A stretch of 49,706 bases of DNA from an uncultured Candidatus Actinomarina sp. (GTDB lineage Bacteria > Actinomycetota > Acidimicrobiia > Actinomarinales > Actinomarinaceae): assembly GCA_902521955.1 (NCBI GenBank), contig CABYTP010000006.1, forward strand, positions 1 to 49,706, written 5' to 3'. Below, in pieces: positions 9,809 to 19,924 of the stretch. The position numbers and the translations under genes were made by a program. Position 1 is the stretch's first letter; the number at the start of each line of letters is the position of its first letter. The notes beneath the pieces are model-generated. The model was not told where the DNA came from. It worked only from the letters and a program-made list of their open reading frames with translations, and did no database searches.

Positions 9809-10570
9809 TTATTTAATTTTTCTTATTAATTCTTCGACACGATTGATGTCTACTTTTTTAGAGACATCATTGTCATGTTTAAAGCTGGTTCCAACAATTA
9901 AAATATCTGCTAAATTTTCGTATGCAGAAATATTAGTTGAATTGACACCTGAACCTATTGCTAATTTACCTTCAGGTACAATTGTTCTTACTTTTTGAAG
10001 ATCTTCTAAGTTAATTTCATGCCCAGTACCATCTCCAGTTACTATAACTACATCAGCACCAGCTCTCTCTATTAGTTCTGCAGCATGATTCTCAATTTTT
10101 GAACCTTGAGGAGGTACAGCGTGCTTGACAAATACATCAGCATAAATTTCAATGTAGTTACTTAATGATGATTTAAATTGGTTAACTTCATGAGATTTAC
10201 CTTCAATAATTCCTTGGTCCGTAAACATTGTATTATTTAAAACATTAATTCTAACAAAATGAGATTTTGTAGCTTCAGCAATGGAAAGCGCAGCAATTCC
10301 ATCATTTCTTAAAACATTTATACCAACTTTAATCTCTCTGTCTACAGTTAAATTTTCGACAACTGTTGTAAAATTAGCCAAGGTTCTTTTTGATATATTA
10401 TCTTTAACAAAGGGTGTATCTCCAAAATTTTCAATAATAATTCCATCAACACCACCAAAAATTAAACTATTCACGTCTTCTTGAGCTGAGTCTATAATTT
10501 CATCTAAAGTTAAACGATTTGACGGCGACCCCGGAAGGCTTTGAAGATGGACTACTCCGTAAACTAACAT
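9809..10570 (-). CDS. BtpA/SgcQ family TIM-barrel protein
   Basis: GVVHLQSLPGSP...GGVDGIIIENFGDTPF; LAIGSGVNSTNI; ADILIVGTSFK. Confidence 0.85.
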   Translation of the reverse strand: MLVYGVVHLQSLPGSPSNRLTLDEIIDSAQEDVNSLIFGGVDGIIIENFGDTPFVKDNISKRTLANFTTVVENLTVDREIKVGINVLRNDGIAALSIAEATKSHFVRINVLNNTMFTDQGIIEGKSHEVNQFKSSLSNYIEIYADVFVKHAVPPQGSKIENHAAELIERAGADVVIVTGDGTGHEINLEDLQKVRTIVPEGKLAIGSGVNSTNISAYENLADILIVGTSFKHDNDVSKKVDINRVEELIRKIK

Positions 10571-11307
10571 TATATTTTCACGTGTTTGTATTTCATGAAC
10601 TTTGAAGCAAACGCACCTTCAACTGTAAGAGTAGGAGAGAAGTTTTTAGAAGTTCTTCCAGTTACAACCCTACACCAATCAGCCGCACTTCCTTTTATAC
10701 TGTTTTCACTATTCTCATCCCCAAATTGCCAAGCTTTATATTCAGGTCCAATTAGTTCTACTCTAATATTTTCAAATTTACCTTTATTTAACTTTGTAGC
10801 ATGTTCTGCATTTAGCCACCCATATAATGCTACATGCTCGACTCTAGTTGTATCTTCATACTCTTTATTCATACATTCATATACATCTAAGCTATGCGCC
10901 CAAGTTTCAGCCAATTTAGTAACAGCAAAAGTTTTACAATCAATTTCATTTTTCCACCACACTATTTTTTTCCCTGGTGAAGCTTTTGCAAGAGTTTCAA
11001 TTACAGCTGCTCTAGACATTCTCCACCATTCTATTACGTCTTGTGGTCTCATATCTTTACCTTTAAGGATTGCTTGTTTTTCAAATTTTTCTAAACCTTT
11101 AGGTCCTCGATATTTATTAAAATCTGTACCTTTTTTCTTCAATGCGTTATGTGCTAAATCCTCTAATGCAGCAAGGTAGCTTACATGAGCTGTAATGTCC
11201 CAATTTTTAAACGATGTTTTTGAATTCCAATTTCTTACAGGGATACTTTGCAAATATTGATCTAGCAATTGCTGTTCAGCAACGAGGTTACTCAATATTT
11301 CTTGCAT
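10570..11307 (-). CDS. TIGR03084-like / maleylpyruvate isomerase N-terminal (DinB-like) metal-binding protein
   Basis: NWDITAHVSYLAALEDLA; LAETWAHSLDVYE; probable start MQEILSN at 11307. Confidence 0.75.
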   Translation of the reverse strand: MQEILSNLVAEQQLLDQYLQSIPVRNWNSKTSFKNWDITAHVSYLAALEDLAHNALKKKGTDFNKYRGPKGLEKFEKQAILKGKDMRPQDVIEWWRMSRAAVIETLAKASPGKKIVWWKNEIDCKTFAVTKLAETWAHSLDVYECMNKEYEDTTRVEHVALYGWLNAEHATKLNKGKFENIRVELIGPEYKAWQFGDENSENSIKGSAADWCRVVTGRTSKNFSPTLTVEGAFASKFMKYKHVKI

Positions 11308-11401
11308 ATTATTAAGTTTACTTGTGATAACTATTAACTCCAATGGCAAATCTTATTAAAAAAAGGTTTTTTTATATATATATCAGCCTTAATATAATTT
11401 T

Positions 11402-11614
11402 ATGAAAAAAATATTGAAATTTGTGACATTAATAGCAGGATTAAGATTTCTTGTTAAAATATTGTCTGAAAATGTGGATATAAAAGTACAAATTGAGAAG
11501 TTAAGAGATGAACTTGCAACTCTTGAAACTGAAGATTTAGAAAGCAAGCTAAAAGCATTTTTTAAAAAATATGATCCAAATTCCAACAATCAAGAAGAGC
11601 AAGAAGAGTTATAA
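11402..11614 (+). CDS. hypothetical small protein
   Basis: 70 aa ORF between annotated genes; charged C-terminus. Confidence 0.5.
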   Translation: MKKILKFVTLIAGLRFLVKILSENVDIKVQIEKLRDELATLETEDLESKLKAFFKKYDPNSNNQEEQEEL

Positions 11615-11631
11615 TTCTTTAATTTTTTGTT

Positions 11632-12081
11632 ATGTGGAGAATTCTTGGTAAGGTTGCACACCTGTGGCCAAAAAATTTATATCGCATAATTTCAAAAATT
11701 CACTCAAAAATAATAAAATTTAATCACACAAAAGCTGGTGAGTTTATTCTCGGAGATCACATTCTTCTTCTTGAAACCATAGGAAATAAATCACAACAAT
11801 TAAGAAAAACTCCCTTAACTTATGCAGAACATAATGATTCATATATCGTTGCCGCATCTTTTAGTGGCAATAAGAATACCCCTGATTGGTATTTTAATTT
11901 ATTCACTTCAGCTCCATATATAACTGTTAAAAATTCTAGGTTTCAAGTCATTGTTGAAGAAATTGAACTAGATAATAAAGAATTTTACTGGTCCTTATTG
12001 GATCAGGTGTATCCAACTTTTAAAATTTATAGAGAGAGAGCAGATAGAGACATACCACTCATAAAATTTATTAAAGTTTAG
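11632..12081 (+). CDS. deazaflavin (F420)-dependent nitroreductase-family protein (Ddn-like)
   Basis: LLETIGNKSQQLRKTPLTYAEHNDSYIVAASFSGNKNTPDWYFNL is Ddn-like. Confidence 0.8.
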   Translation: MWRILGKVAHLWPKNLYRIISKIHSKIIKFNHTKAGEFILGDHILLLETIGNKSQQLRKTPLTYAEHNDSYIVAASFSGNKNTPDWYFNLFTSAPYITVKNSRFQVIVEEIELDNKEFYWSLLDQVYPTFKIYRERADRDIPLIKFIKV

Positions 12082-13060
12082 GGGAGATAGAGGGCCCTTT
12101 TCTTACAATGGTATTCCAGAGTGTGTTGTAGTGGTCAAAGTCTTCTTTATTCACATGAGGCAATACAAAATGTTCCCAAGCAGACTTCAATGGATCATCA
12201 GAATTTTTATATATATTCAAGCCAACAGGAATCCTCTCAACGATTGTTCGAAGGCTCATGGGGGTCTCGACATTAACGCTTATATCATCAGAGACAAATG
12301 AGTTATTAATTTCTATTGCAAGTTTTATTATTAACTCTACGTATTCTTTCTGAAGCTCTGGGTAGCGTAATGAAAAAATAGATTCAAGTTGTTCTTTCTT
12401 TGGAAATGGCTTGTCCCAGATGACCCACCTATCAGCAAAAGCTTTATTTAGTGATTGTGTACCAGCATAATCTCTTAAACTAGTTGGGTTCATGGTTCCA
12501 AATATGAATGTATCGTCTCTAAGTTCAATGACCTCACCATTAGGTAGTTCTAATTTTTTATGTCTGTCTAATAATGAATGTAATGCAAATAAGACCTCTG
12601 GTCCTGCAGCATTTAATTCTGATAAATTAACAATTGCAGGTCCACGTAGTGCTCTTGTTAGCTCTCCATCTTGCCATCTGCTTTCAGTTCCACCTTTACC
12701 ATCTCCATATAACTGAACAGAACCAAGTAAAGTCACATCCCTAACTTCTCCAGAGAGAGGTATTCTGTAATATGGAAATTTTAATTTTGCAGCAAACTGC
12801 TCAATATCGTGATCCTTACCTGTTCCCATATGGCCTTTTAGAGCCACATGAATAGGTATATCATTTTTAAATGCATTTATTTTAGAATCAATTAGTTGAG
12901 CAAGTCGATACTGAATACCTAAATCAACATAAAATTTGTCAATTAATGGAATTCTATTTTTTCTTGACTCATAATCAGAAACTGACTTTGGCAACTTACA
13001 TTCATTTAGTTCTACAACCCCTGTTTTATTGTCAGGATTTTTAAATTTTTGCAATGCCAT
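12071..13060 (-). CDS. MoxR-like AAA+ ATPase
   Basis: HVALKGHMGTGKDHDIEQFA (Walker A-like), GPAIVNLSELNAAGPEVLFALHSLLD (Walker B region), TFIFGTMNP sensor. Confidence 0.85.
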   Translation of the reverse strand: MALQKFKNPDNKTGVVELNECKLPKSVSDYESRKNRIPLIDKFYVDLGIQYRLAQLIDSKINAFKNDIPIHVALKGHMGTGKDHDIEQFAAKLKFPYYRIPLSGEVRDVTLLGSVQLYGDGKGGTESRWQDGELTRALRGPAIVNLSELNAAGPEVLFALHSLLDRHKKLELPNGEVIELRDDTFIFGTMNPTSLRDYAGTQSLNKAFADRWVIWDKPFPKKEQLESIFSLRYPELQKEYVELIIKLAIEINNSFVSDDISVNVETPMSLRTIVERIPVGLNIYKNSDDPLKSAWEHFVLPHVNKEDFDHYNTLWNTIVRKGPSISPKL

Positions 13061-15012
13061 TATGCTGCTCCGATAGTTGTTTTAATATTTTTAATAAGTA
13101 TATCCTTTGTTATGTTTACTATGGAATAAATTAATTGCTCTGGATGTTGAACTTGCACATTGTTTTCATATTCTTTCCAAGATCCACGGTTTCCTATGCC
13201 AACACCTAATACTTCAATTTTATTTTTCTTTGCAAAATTTATACTGTTCTTTAATTCAGGTAAAGAACCACGAGTCATGCCATCCGACAACACAACAAGT
13301 AATTTTGTATTTGATGGGTGGTTAAGCAATCTCTTTGAAGCGTGCATAATGTTAACTTCATCAACGTTAGTTCCTTTTTCAAACATACTAAGTGGTGGAA
13401 TTAAATTTTCATCTAATTTTGAATCTATTGACGATCTTAGATTTCTTGAAAATTCTATTAGCCCAATAAATTTTTCATAATTGTCTCTCCATGAATCATT
13501 AAATTCTTTTACAAAGTAATGATTAGTAGTATTAAATATTTCTTGAGCTGATGAACCATATGTTGTATTCAACATTGATGAAATAGCAAATTTACGTTTT
13601 GTGTATTCAGAATCTGTTTCTTTAAAATCAGCGGCAAAACCACGATTAAATATAGATACTTCAAAATCAATATTTAATTCAAAACATATTTGAGCTAAAT
13701 AACTTGCACCGATTAATGCTGCAGACAAAGACCATGGCTTGGGTTCTGTTTTTGTTTTCTCAATCATAGATCCACTTCCATCAATCAGAAGAGACAACGC
13801 GTAAGATTTGTTTGATAAACGTTGCTTTTGTTCAAACATTCTTTCATATCTTCCTGATGCAAGCATGATTGGAACATGTGGAGATAGATCACCTTGATCA
13901 AATCCACTAATTCTTTGGCGTTTTTGGTTATGTATAAAATAAGGCTTAATTTTATTAGTAACTTTAAATATGGGTAAATTCCATTGTTGAAGTAGATTCT
14001 CATAAGTTATAAAACCATTGCTATACAAATGTTTGAAGTTTTCTGGAAGTTTTGAAGAAACTATTTTTGAGGTATAGCCAGAAGGGAAGTATATATTATT
14101 TGAAGCACCAACTTTAGATATGTGATCGTCCATTAAATTTAATTTCTCGTCTTTTTTTGTGTCTACTTCTTTACCTATAAATTTCTGTAGAGTATTACCA
14201 GTTGTTAAGTTATTTGACGACGGAATTAATACCTTGCTTAAATCATTAATAACACTTTCATCTAAAGACTGAGATATTTCCTTTTGTTCTCCTAAGTTGT
14301 ATTTATCTAAATCAGGAAGTATATTGTATCTTCTACATATATCAACCATTTGCACTGTAGCTTCTAAAACTTCTGATATATTCACATCTTTATAATTTAG
14401 AGGTTTCAGTAAGTGGAGTGATTCATTTAAAGACTCCGTTACATTTTTCTTAAAATCTTTATATTCAGGATTTATGTAAAGGGTTATAGAATGAAATAAA
14501 AGTGATAAAAATTGGCTAAATGGGGTTAAAGTTTTAGTTTTATAAAAGGATTCTTTGTAAATATCTTTGAGTATAGAATTAAGACCACCGTATTCGTTTA
14601 CAAACACTTTTTCTTCTATTGAGTGAATTAAGATATCAAAAATATACTTACCAAAAGGACCAGTCAAAATTTCTAATACATCCAAAATGTTGTCAACATC
14701 ATTAAAATCCTCATCAAAATATTGATTAATTAGTGACATATCTACTTTGTAGTTAGACATTGAGTGGATAGCTTCATGGACAACTGTTCCGATTAAAACT
14801 TCATCTTTATTAAGTGTAGATTTCGAAACCGTACCAATAAGTACAGATGGATTGATTACAATATCGTCTACATTATTAGACTTTGATCTACCGTATCTAA
14901 TTGTAATATTTTCATTTCCCATTTGAGACTGAAGTAATCTAGTAATTGCAGGACGTATTTTTTCAAAGTCTTCAACTATTTGTGATTCAATATTTTTTTT
15001 CTTAGAATTCAT
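13060..15012 (-). CDS. putative metallopeptidase + VWA-domain protein (partner of MoxR)
   Basis: VHEAIHSMS HExxH motif; LLIDGSGSM MIDAS and VVLSDGM; coupled at 13060 with MoxR ATPase. Confidence 0.8.
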   Translation of the reverse strand: MNSKKKNIESQIVEDFEKIRPAITRLLQSQMGNENITIRYGRSKSNNVDDIVINPSVLIGTVSKSTLNKDEVLIGTVVHEAIHSMSNYKVDMSLINQYFDEDFNDVDNILDVLEILTGPFGKYIFDILIHSIEEKVFVNEYGGLNSILKDIYKESFYKTKTLTPFSQFLSLLFHSITLYINPEYKDFKKNVTESLNESLHLLKPLNYKDVNISEVLEATVQMVDICRRYNILPDLDKYNLGEQKEISQSLDESVINDLSKVLIPSSNNLTTGNTLQKFIGKEVDTKKDEKLNLMDDHISKVGASNNIYFPSGYTSKIVSSKLPENFKHLYSNGFITYENLLQQWNLPIFKVTNKIKPYFIHNQKRQRISGFDQGDLSPHVPIMLASGRYERMFEQKQRLSNKSYALSLLIDGSGSMIEKTKTEPKPWSLSAALIGASYLAQICFELNIDFEVSIFNRGFAADFKETDSEYTKRKFAISSMLNTTYGSSAQEIFNTTNHYFVKEFNDSWRDNYEKFIGLIEFSRNLRSSIDSKLDENLIPPLSMFEKGTNVDEVNIMHASKRLLNHPSNTKLLVVLSDGMTRGSLPELKNSINFAKKNKIEVLGVGIGNRGSWKEYENNVQVQHPEQLIYSIVNITKDILIKNIKTTIGAA

Positions 15013-15065
15013 TTATTAATCATTATCATTAAAAGTAATACTATAAGTATAAGGATATAAAATTT

Positions 15066-15821
15066 ATGAATGAAATAAGTAAGAAGACTGTTTTAATCTC
15101 AGGCGGTGCTGGGAAAATGGGAAAACTTATTATTGATTACTTTAGTTCACAAGATAATTATGAAATTATCGGCATCTACGATCCAGGATATAAATCAGAT
15201 GATTACCCATCTATAACAACTTTAGAGGACATAAATCCTGATTACATTTTAGAATTTTCTCCTGCTTCAGCAATAAATGAAAATATACAAAAATGGAGTA
15301 CAGTAACATCAAATCTTATAATTGGCTCTTCCGGCATTTCAAATGAATCAATTAATTTATTAAAAACACTGGATCACAATAGAAAAGTTGTTGTAGTTCC
15401 CAATTTTTCTATTGGGGCAGCTTATCAAAAATTATTATCAATTGCACTCTCTAAAGATTTTGAAAATGTACATATTATTGAAAAGCATCACAAAAATAAA
15501 CAGGATGCACCATCAGGTACATCATCAGATCTTGCATTAAGTCTTTCTGATGTTGCTTCAAGCAAGTTAGATAATCATGATGGAGAAAATAATATTATCA
15601 ACGGTATAAATATCTATTCTGAAAGGGGAGAGGAGTTTCTTGCTGAACAGATCGTTAATTTCAAATCAGAATATGAAACTTTTTCATTAGAGCATGTTGT
15701 AAATGATAGATCGGCTTATCTTTATGGAATATCTTTAGTATTTGATGAAATTGAAAACTTATCTAATTTCACTCTGGGTTTGGAAACAATTCTTGCTAAA
15801 AAGATTAGTATTTTGTCATGA
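15066..15821 (+). CDS. dapB: 4-hydroxy-tetrahydrodipicolinate reductase
   Basis: ISGGAGKMGKLI; IIEKHHKNKQDAPSGTS. Confidence 0.93.
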   Translation: MNEISKKTVLISGGAGKMGKLIIDYFSSQDNYEIIGIYDPGYKSDDYPSITTLEDINPDYILEFSPASAINENIQKWSTVTSNLIIGSSGISNESINLLKTLDHNRKVVVVPNFSIGAAYQKLLSIALSKDFENVHIIEKHHKNKQDAPSGTSSDLALSLSDVASSKLDNHDGENNIINGINIYSERGEEFLAEQIVNFKSEYETFSLEHVVNDRSAYLYGISLVFDEIENLSNFTLGLETILAKKISILS

Positions 15822-16690
15822 AGGATTTTGGACAGTTACTCACTGCAGTAGTTACACCTTTTGATCAAAATGGGATAATAAGTACAGATACTTTCTGGAG
15901 ACTTTGTAAAAAACTTGTACATGAAAAATCTGATGGACTAGTTTTAAGCGGTACCACAGGAGAATCACCTAATCTCTCAATGGATGATAGGGAGATACTT
16001 TACAGCACTGCATTAGATTCAGTTGGTAATGACGCAACAATAATTGCTGGAACTGGTACATATTCAACTAAAGAAACTATAGAGATAACAAGAATGGCTT
16101 CTAGCTTAGGAGTAGACGGAATAATGATTGTAACTCCTTATTATTCAAAACCATCACAGTATGGCATTATGAAACATTTCGAAGAAGTTTCAAAAGTTAC
16201 CGATTTACCGATAATGGCATACAACATACCAGGAAGAACATCTAAATTAATTGAGTTAACCACTCTTGAAAAATTAGTAGATGACATTGGCATACACTCA
16301 ATTAAAGATGCAGTAGGGGATTTACAATTTAGTAGAGAAGAGATAAGTTTACTTAAAGATAAATGTCATATTTACTGCGGAAATGATAATGAGACAATTG
16401 AGTTTATGAAGATGGGAGCAAAAGGGGTAGTTTCTGTTGCATCACATATTGTTGGTAAGCAAATAAGTAAACTTATTTCTTGTGTATTAGATAACAACAT
16501 TTCTAATGCTGAAGATATTCATTCAAATTTATTAGAGTTATTTTCTGCTCTTTTTCAAGAACCTAGTCCAGGACCTGTAAAGTATCTCTTAACAGAAACC
16601 TGGGAAGATGTCGGTATACCACTGCTTCCAATAACACCTATAAGTACTGAATTTAGTATTGAATTATCGTCAATTTTTAAAAAAATTTAA
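15818..16690 (+). CDS. dapA: 4-hydroxy-tetrahydrodipicolinate synthase
   Basis: LVLSGTTGESPNLS; PIMAYNIPGRTS; SIKDAVGDL. Confidence 0.95.
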   Translation: MKDFGQLLTAVVTPFDQNGIISTDTFWRLCKKLVHEKSDGLVLSGTTGESPNLSMDDREILYSTALDSVGNDATIIAGTGTYSTKETIEITRMASSLGVDGIMIVTPYYSKPSQYGIMKHFEEVSKVTDLPIMAYNIPGRTSKLIELTTLEKLVDDIGIHSIKDAVGDLQFSREEISLLKDKCHIYCGNDNETIEFMKMGAKGVVSVASHIVGKQISKLISCVLDNNISNAEDIHSNLLELFSALFQEPSPGPVKYLLTETWEDVGIPLLPITPISTEFSIELSSIFKKI

Positions 16691-16734
16691 ATAAACATTA
16701 ATAAATATTCAAATAATTTATGATATAATACATC

Positions 16735-19098
16735 GTGGCTGTAAAGACATCCACTCGCAAAAGGGTGAATGGGCGTAAGCGGGTGTCTAAACAAAACAAT
16801 TTAATAAATGTAGACAGGGCAGTAAACACTTTAAAATCTACAACTTCTAAAACTGTAAATAGTTTTATTACGTCCTATCAAGCTGTCTCAGTTTTCATGT
16901 TTACATTCGGAACTCTAATTGCACTTTCAATTTTCCAAAAAGGTGGACCCGTTGGTGATGTAATTTATAAAGCTCTTGAGTGGTGTTTTGGATATGGAGT
17001 ATATGCAATGCCAGTCTTTTTCTTTTATGGAACTGCAATTCTCATTCGTGACAAAGATACTGTTAAGTCACAAAAGGTTTTGGCCGGGACCTTTTATGTA
17101 CAGATTATCTCTTCTGCAGCATTTCATTCATTAATCCATACAGAACCTTTATCAATCAGTGCAGGATCAGATCTACTTTCAAAATCTGGAGGTCATATTT
17201 CAGCCTTTCTTGTTCACCCATTGACCAATAGTTTGGGCATACAAATGACTCATACAATCTTGTTAGTTGGATTAGTAATAGCAGTTTTATATATGACTGA
17301 TATTGAATTAAAAGATTTAGTAGGAGGAGTTCAGGCAATTCTTAAATATATTTACAAATTTATATTTGCCTTCATACAAGCAAGGAAAGAAGCTAATAGT
17401 TTTCAGTTTGATGAATTATATGAAGAAACTTCAACCAGTAAAACCGAAGTAATTAAATCAACAATTTCAAAAACTGTAAAAAAAGAAGACAACGTTTCAG
17501 ATTTCAAAGATTTTAAACAAAAAAAAATTAAGCCACAAAGCACCAAAAAGAAAACTAAACAACTATCAAATTCTAAAGAGTACAAATTACCTCCATTTAG
17601 TTTGCTCAAAAAAGGGTCCGCAGTTTCAACATCGAAAAAATTACTTCAGGAAACTGCCAAAGACTTAACTCAACTATTAAAAGAACATGGAGTTGAAGCA
17701 GAACTTACAAATGTTGTTCCTGGTCCTACAGTTACAAGATATGAAATTGAATTAGCACCCGGCGTAAAGGTTTCAAAAGTAACTTCATTATCTCATGATA
17801 TTGCCTACGCATTAGCAACTCCCGATGTCAGGTTACTCGCTCCAATTCCTGGAAGAAGTGCAATTGGAATTGAAATTCCAAATCGCCAAAGGAAACTGGT
17901 CTCTTTAGGTGATGTGCTGTCATCAAAAGAAGCTGCTGAAGCAAAACATCCATTAAATGTAGGTTTAGGTTTAGATATAGCTGGTAAAGCTAGATTGCTT
18001 AATTTAGCAGAACTTCCACATGTATTAATTGCAGGTCAAACAGGTGCAGGTAAATCATCTTCTATTAACTCAATTGTTACTTCACTACTCGTAAGAACTA
18101 ATCCTGATGAAGTAAAAATGGTCATGGTAGATCCAAAGAGAGTAGAGTTAGGTCAATACAATAATGTTCCCCATCTTCTAACAAAAGTTATTACAAATCC
18201 AAAGAAAGCAGTAGATGCATTAGGCTGGGCAGTATCTGAAATGGATAGGCGCTATGATCTTTTAGCAGATAGTCAAGTTAGAGATATAAATGGTTATCAC
18301 GAAAAATACGATGCAGGTTTACTTGATGAAGATAAATTTGATCGATTTCCTTATATCGTAGTCTTCATTGACGAGTTAAATGACTTGATGATGGTTGCAG
18401 GAAGAGAAGTAGAATCTGCAATTGTGCGATTAGCACAAATGGCTAGAGCAATAGGAATTCACCTAGTTGTTGCTACTCAAAGACCTTCTGTAGATGTTAT
18501 TACAGGTGTAATGAAAGCAAATATTCCTTCTAGACTTGCATTTTCTGTAGCATCAACTACTGACTCTAGAGTTATATTAGATCAATCTGGTGCTGAGAAA
18601 CTCATTGGACTAGGAGATATGTTAGTTGTTACCGCCTCAAATCCACGACTTGAAAGAATACAAGGAGCATGGGTTACTGAATCAGAAATAAAAGATGTTG
18701 TCTCTTGGGTAAAAGACCAAAAAGAAGCCATTTACAACCCTGCTGTTACAGAAGAACAAAAGAAAACACAATCTTCTTCTACGGAAGATTTCGGTGAGGA
18801 TGAAGAACTGTTAAACACTGCTAAAGAATTAGTAATACGTTCCCAATTAGGATCTACTTCAATGCTTCAAAGAAAATTAAGAGTAGGATTTGCTAGAGCT
18901 GGAAGATTAATGGATATTCTAGAAGCGCAAGGAATCGTTGGCCCCTCTGAAGGTTCAAAAGCAAGAGAAGTACTAATTACAGTTGAAGAATTTGAGACAA
19001 ATAATCTACCTAGTATTTCTGAAAGTGTAGAAGAAGTTACAACTGAAGATAGTGAATCCCAAGAAGAACCATCAGAAGATGATTCTTGGTTTGAATAA
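16735..19098 (+). CDS. ftsK: DNA translocase FtsK/SpoIIIE
   Basis: VLIAGQTGAGKSSSIN; VVFIDELNDLMM; C-terminal gamma domain with GSTSMLQRKLRVGFARAGRLMD. Confidence 0.95.
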   Translation: MAVKTSTRKRVNGRKRVSKQNNLINVDRAVNTLKSTTSKTVNSFITSYQAVSVFMFTFGTLIALSIFQKGGPVGDVIYKALEWCFGYGVYAMPVFFFYGTAILIRDKDTVKSQKVLAGTFYVQIISSAAFHSLIHTEPLSISAGSDLLSKSGGHISAFLVHPLTNSLGIQMTHTILLVGLVIAVLYMTDIELKDLVGGVQAILKYIYKFIFAFIQARKEANSFQFDELYEETSTSKTEVIKSTISKTVKKEDNVSDFKDFKQKKIKPQSTKKKTKQLSNSKEYKLPPFSLLKKGSAVSTSKKLLQETAKDLTQLLKEHGVEAELTNVVPGPTVTRYEIELAPGVKVSKVTSLSHDIAYALATPDVRLLAPIPGRSAIGIEIPNRQRKLVSLGDVLSSKEAAEAKHPLNVGLGLDIAGKARLLNLAELPHVLIAGQTGAGKSSSINSIVTSLLVRTNPDEVKMVMVDPKRVELGQYNNVPHLLTKVITNPKKAVDALGWAVSEMDRRYDLLADSQVRDINGYHEKYDAGLLDEDKFDRFPYIVVFIDELNDLMMVAGREVESAIVRLAQMARAIGIHLVVATQRPSVDVITGVMKANIPSRLAFSVASTTDSRVILDQSGAEKLIGLGDMLVVTASNPRLERIQGAWVTESEIKDVVSWVKDQKEAIYNPAVTEEQKKTQSSSTEDFGEDEELLNTAKELVIRSQLGSTSMLQRKLRVGFARAGRLMDILEAQGIVGPSEGSKAREVLITVEEFETNNLPSISESVEEVTTEDSESQEEPSEDDSWFE

Positions 19099-19099
19099 A

Positions 19100-19924
19100 C
19101 TAGACTTTAATTTCTCTTCCCTTAATAATTCTCCTTCTAATTGATGCTGAGATAGTATCGACTATTAGAACCATTAAAATTGTAACTACTAGTACAGTTC
19201 CTGCTCTTGGAAAATCTCTAAACCTTAATTGATTAATTAACTCTGCGCCGACACCTCCAGCTCCAACAACTCCTAAAACAGCCGAAGCTCTTAAATTAAT
19301 TTCAAACCTATATAGCCAATAAGAAGTTATCGTTGGCATAACTTGAGGAACAACACCAAAGAAAAGTTCATTGAGTTTAGAACCACCTGAAGATTTTATT
19401 GATTCTAGAGGACCTTCATCAATACCTTCGATAACTTCTGAAGATAGCTTACCGAGTGTACCAATAGAGTGGATTCCTACAGCCAAAGTACCTGTAAGGG
19501 GACCCAAACCAGTAATTGGAAGTAAAACAAAAGCAAGTATCAGCTCTGGAAAAGCTCTAATGATATTTAATACTTGCTTAGTTATCCTACTAAGAGAATT
19601 TAATGAAACATTATTTGCAGCTAAAAACGATACAGGAAAACTAAAAATTGCTCCAATAACAGTTCCCGCCCATGCTATAAAAAGTGATTCTGCAACTTTT
19701 GGTACAATTCTATCAATAGCTTCTTGTGATAAATCCAAGGGGAACATTGCAGAAATTAAAATCCAGATTTTACCTGGGGCTGAAAATATTCTGTCTGGTG
19801 TAATTTCAAGACCAGATGCAGACCAAATTGAACCTACAACAATTAAAACCGTTATAAGATATTTTAATATTTTTTGATTAAGTGGTTGATTTGGTATGTT
19901 CATAATATTTTTCTTCTTAGCCAC
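19100..19924 (-). CDS. phnE: phosphonate-type ABC transporter permease PhnE
   Basis: ESIKSSGGSKLNELFFGVVPQVMPTITSYWLYRFEINLRASAVLGVVGAGGVG. Confidence 0.9.
   Translation of the reverse strand: MAKKKNIMNIPNQPLNQKILKYLITVLIVVGSIWSASGLEITPDRIFSAPGKIWILISAMFPLDLSQEAIDRIVPKVAESLFIAWAGTVIGAIFSFPVSFLAANNVSLNSLSRITKQVLNIIRAFPELILAFVLLPITGLGPLTGTLAVGIHSIGTLGKLSSEVIEGIDEGPLESIKSSGGSKLNELFFGVVPQVMPTITSYWLYRFEINLRASAVLGVVGAGGVGAELINQLRFRDFPRAGTVLVVTILMVLIVDTISASIRRRIIKGREIKV

Noticed and set aside
10586-11179. 197-aa plus-strand ORF antisense to the TIGR03084-like gene
   Set aside because: Mirror of a well-supported coding gene, low-complexity composition, no recognisable domain.
19371-19877. 168-aa ORF antisense to phnE
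   Set aside because: Antisense shadow ORF of a conserved permease.
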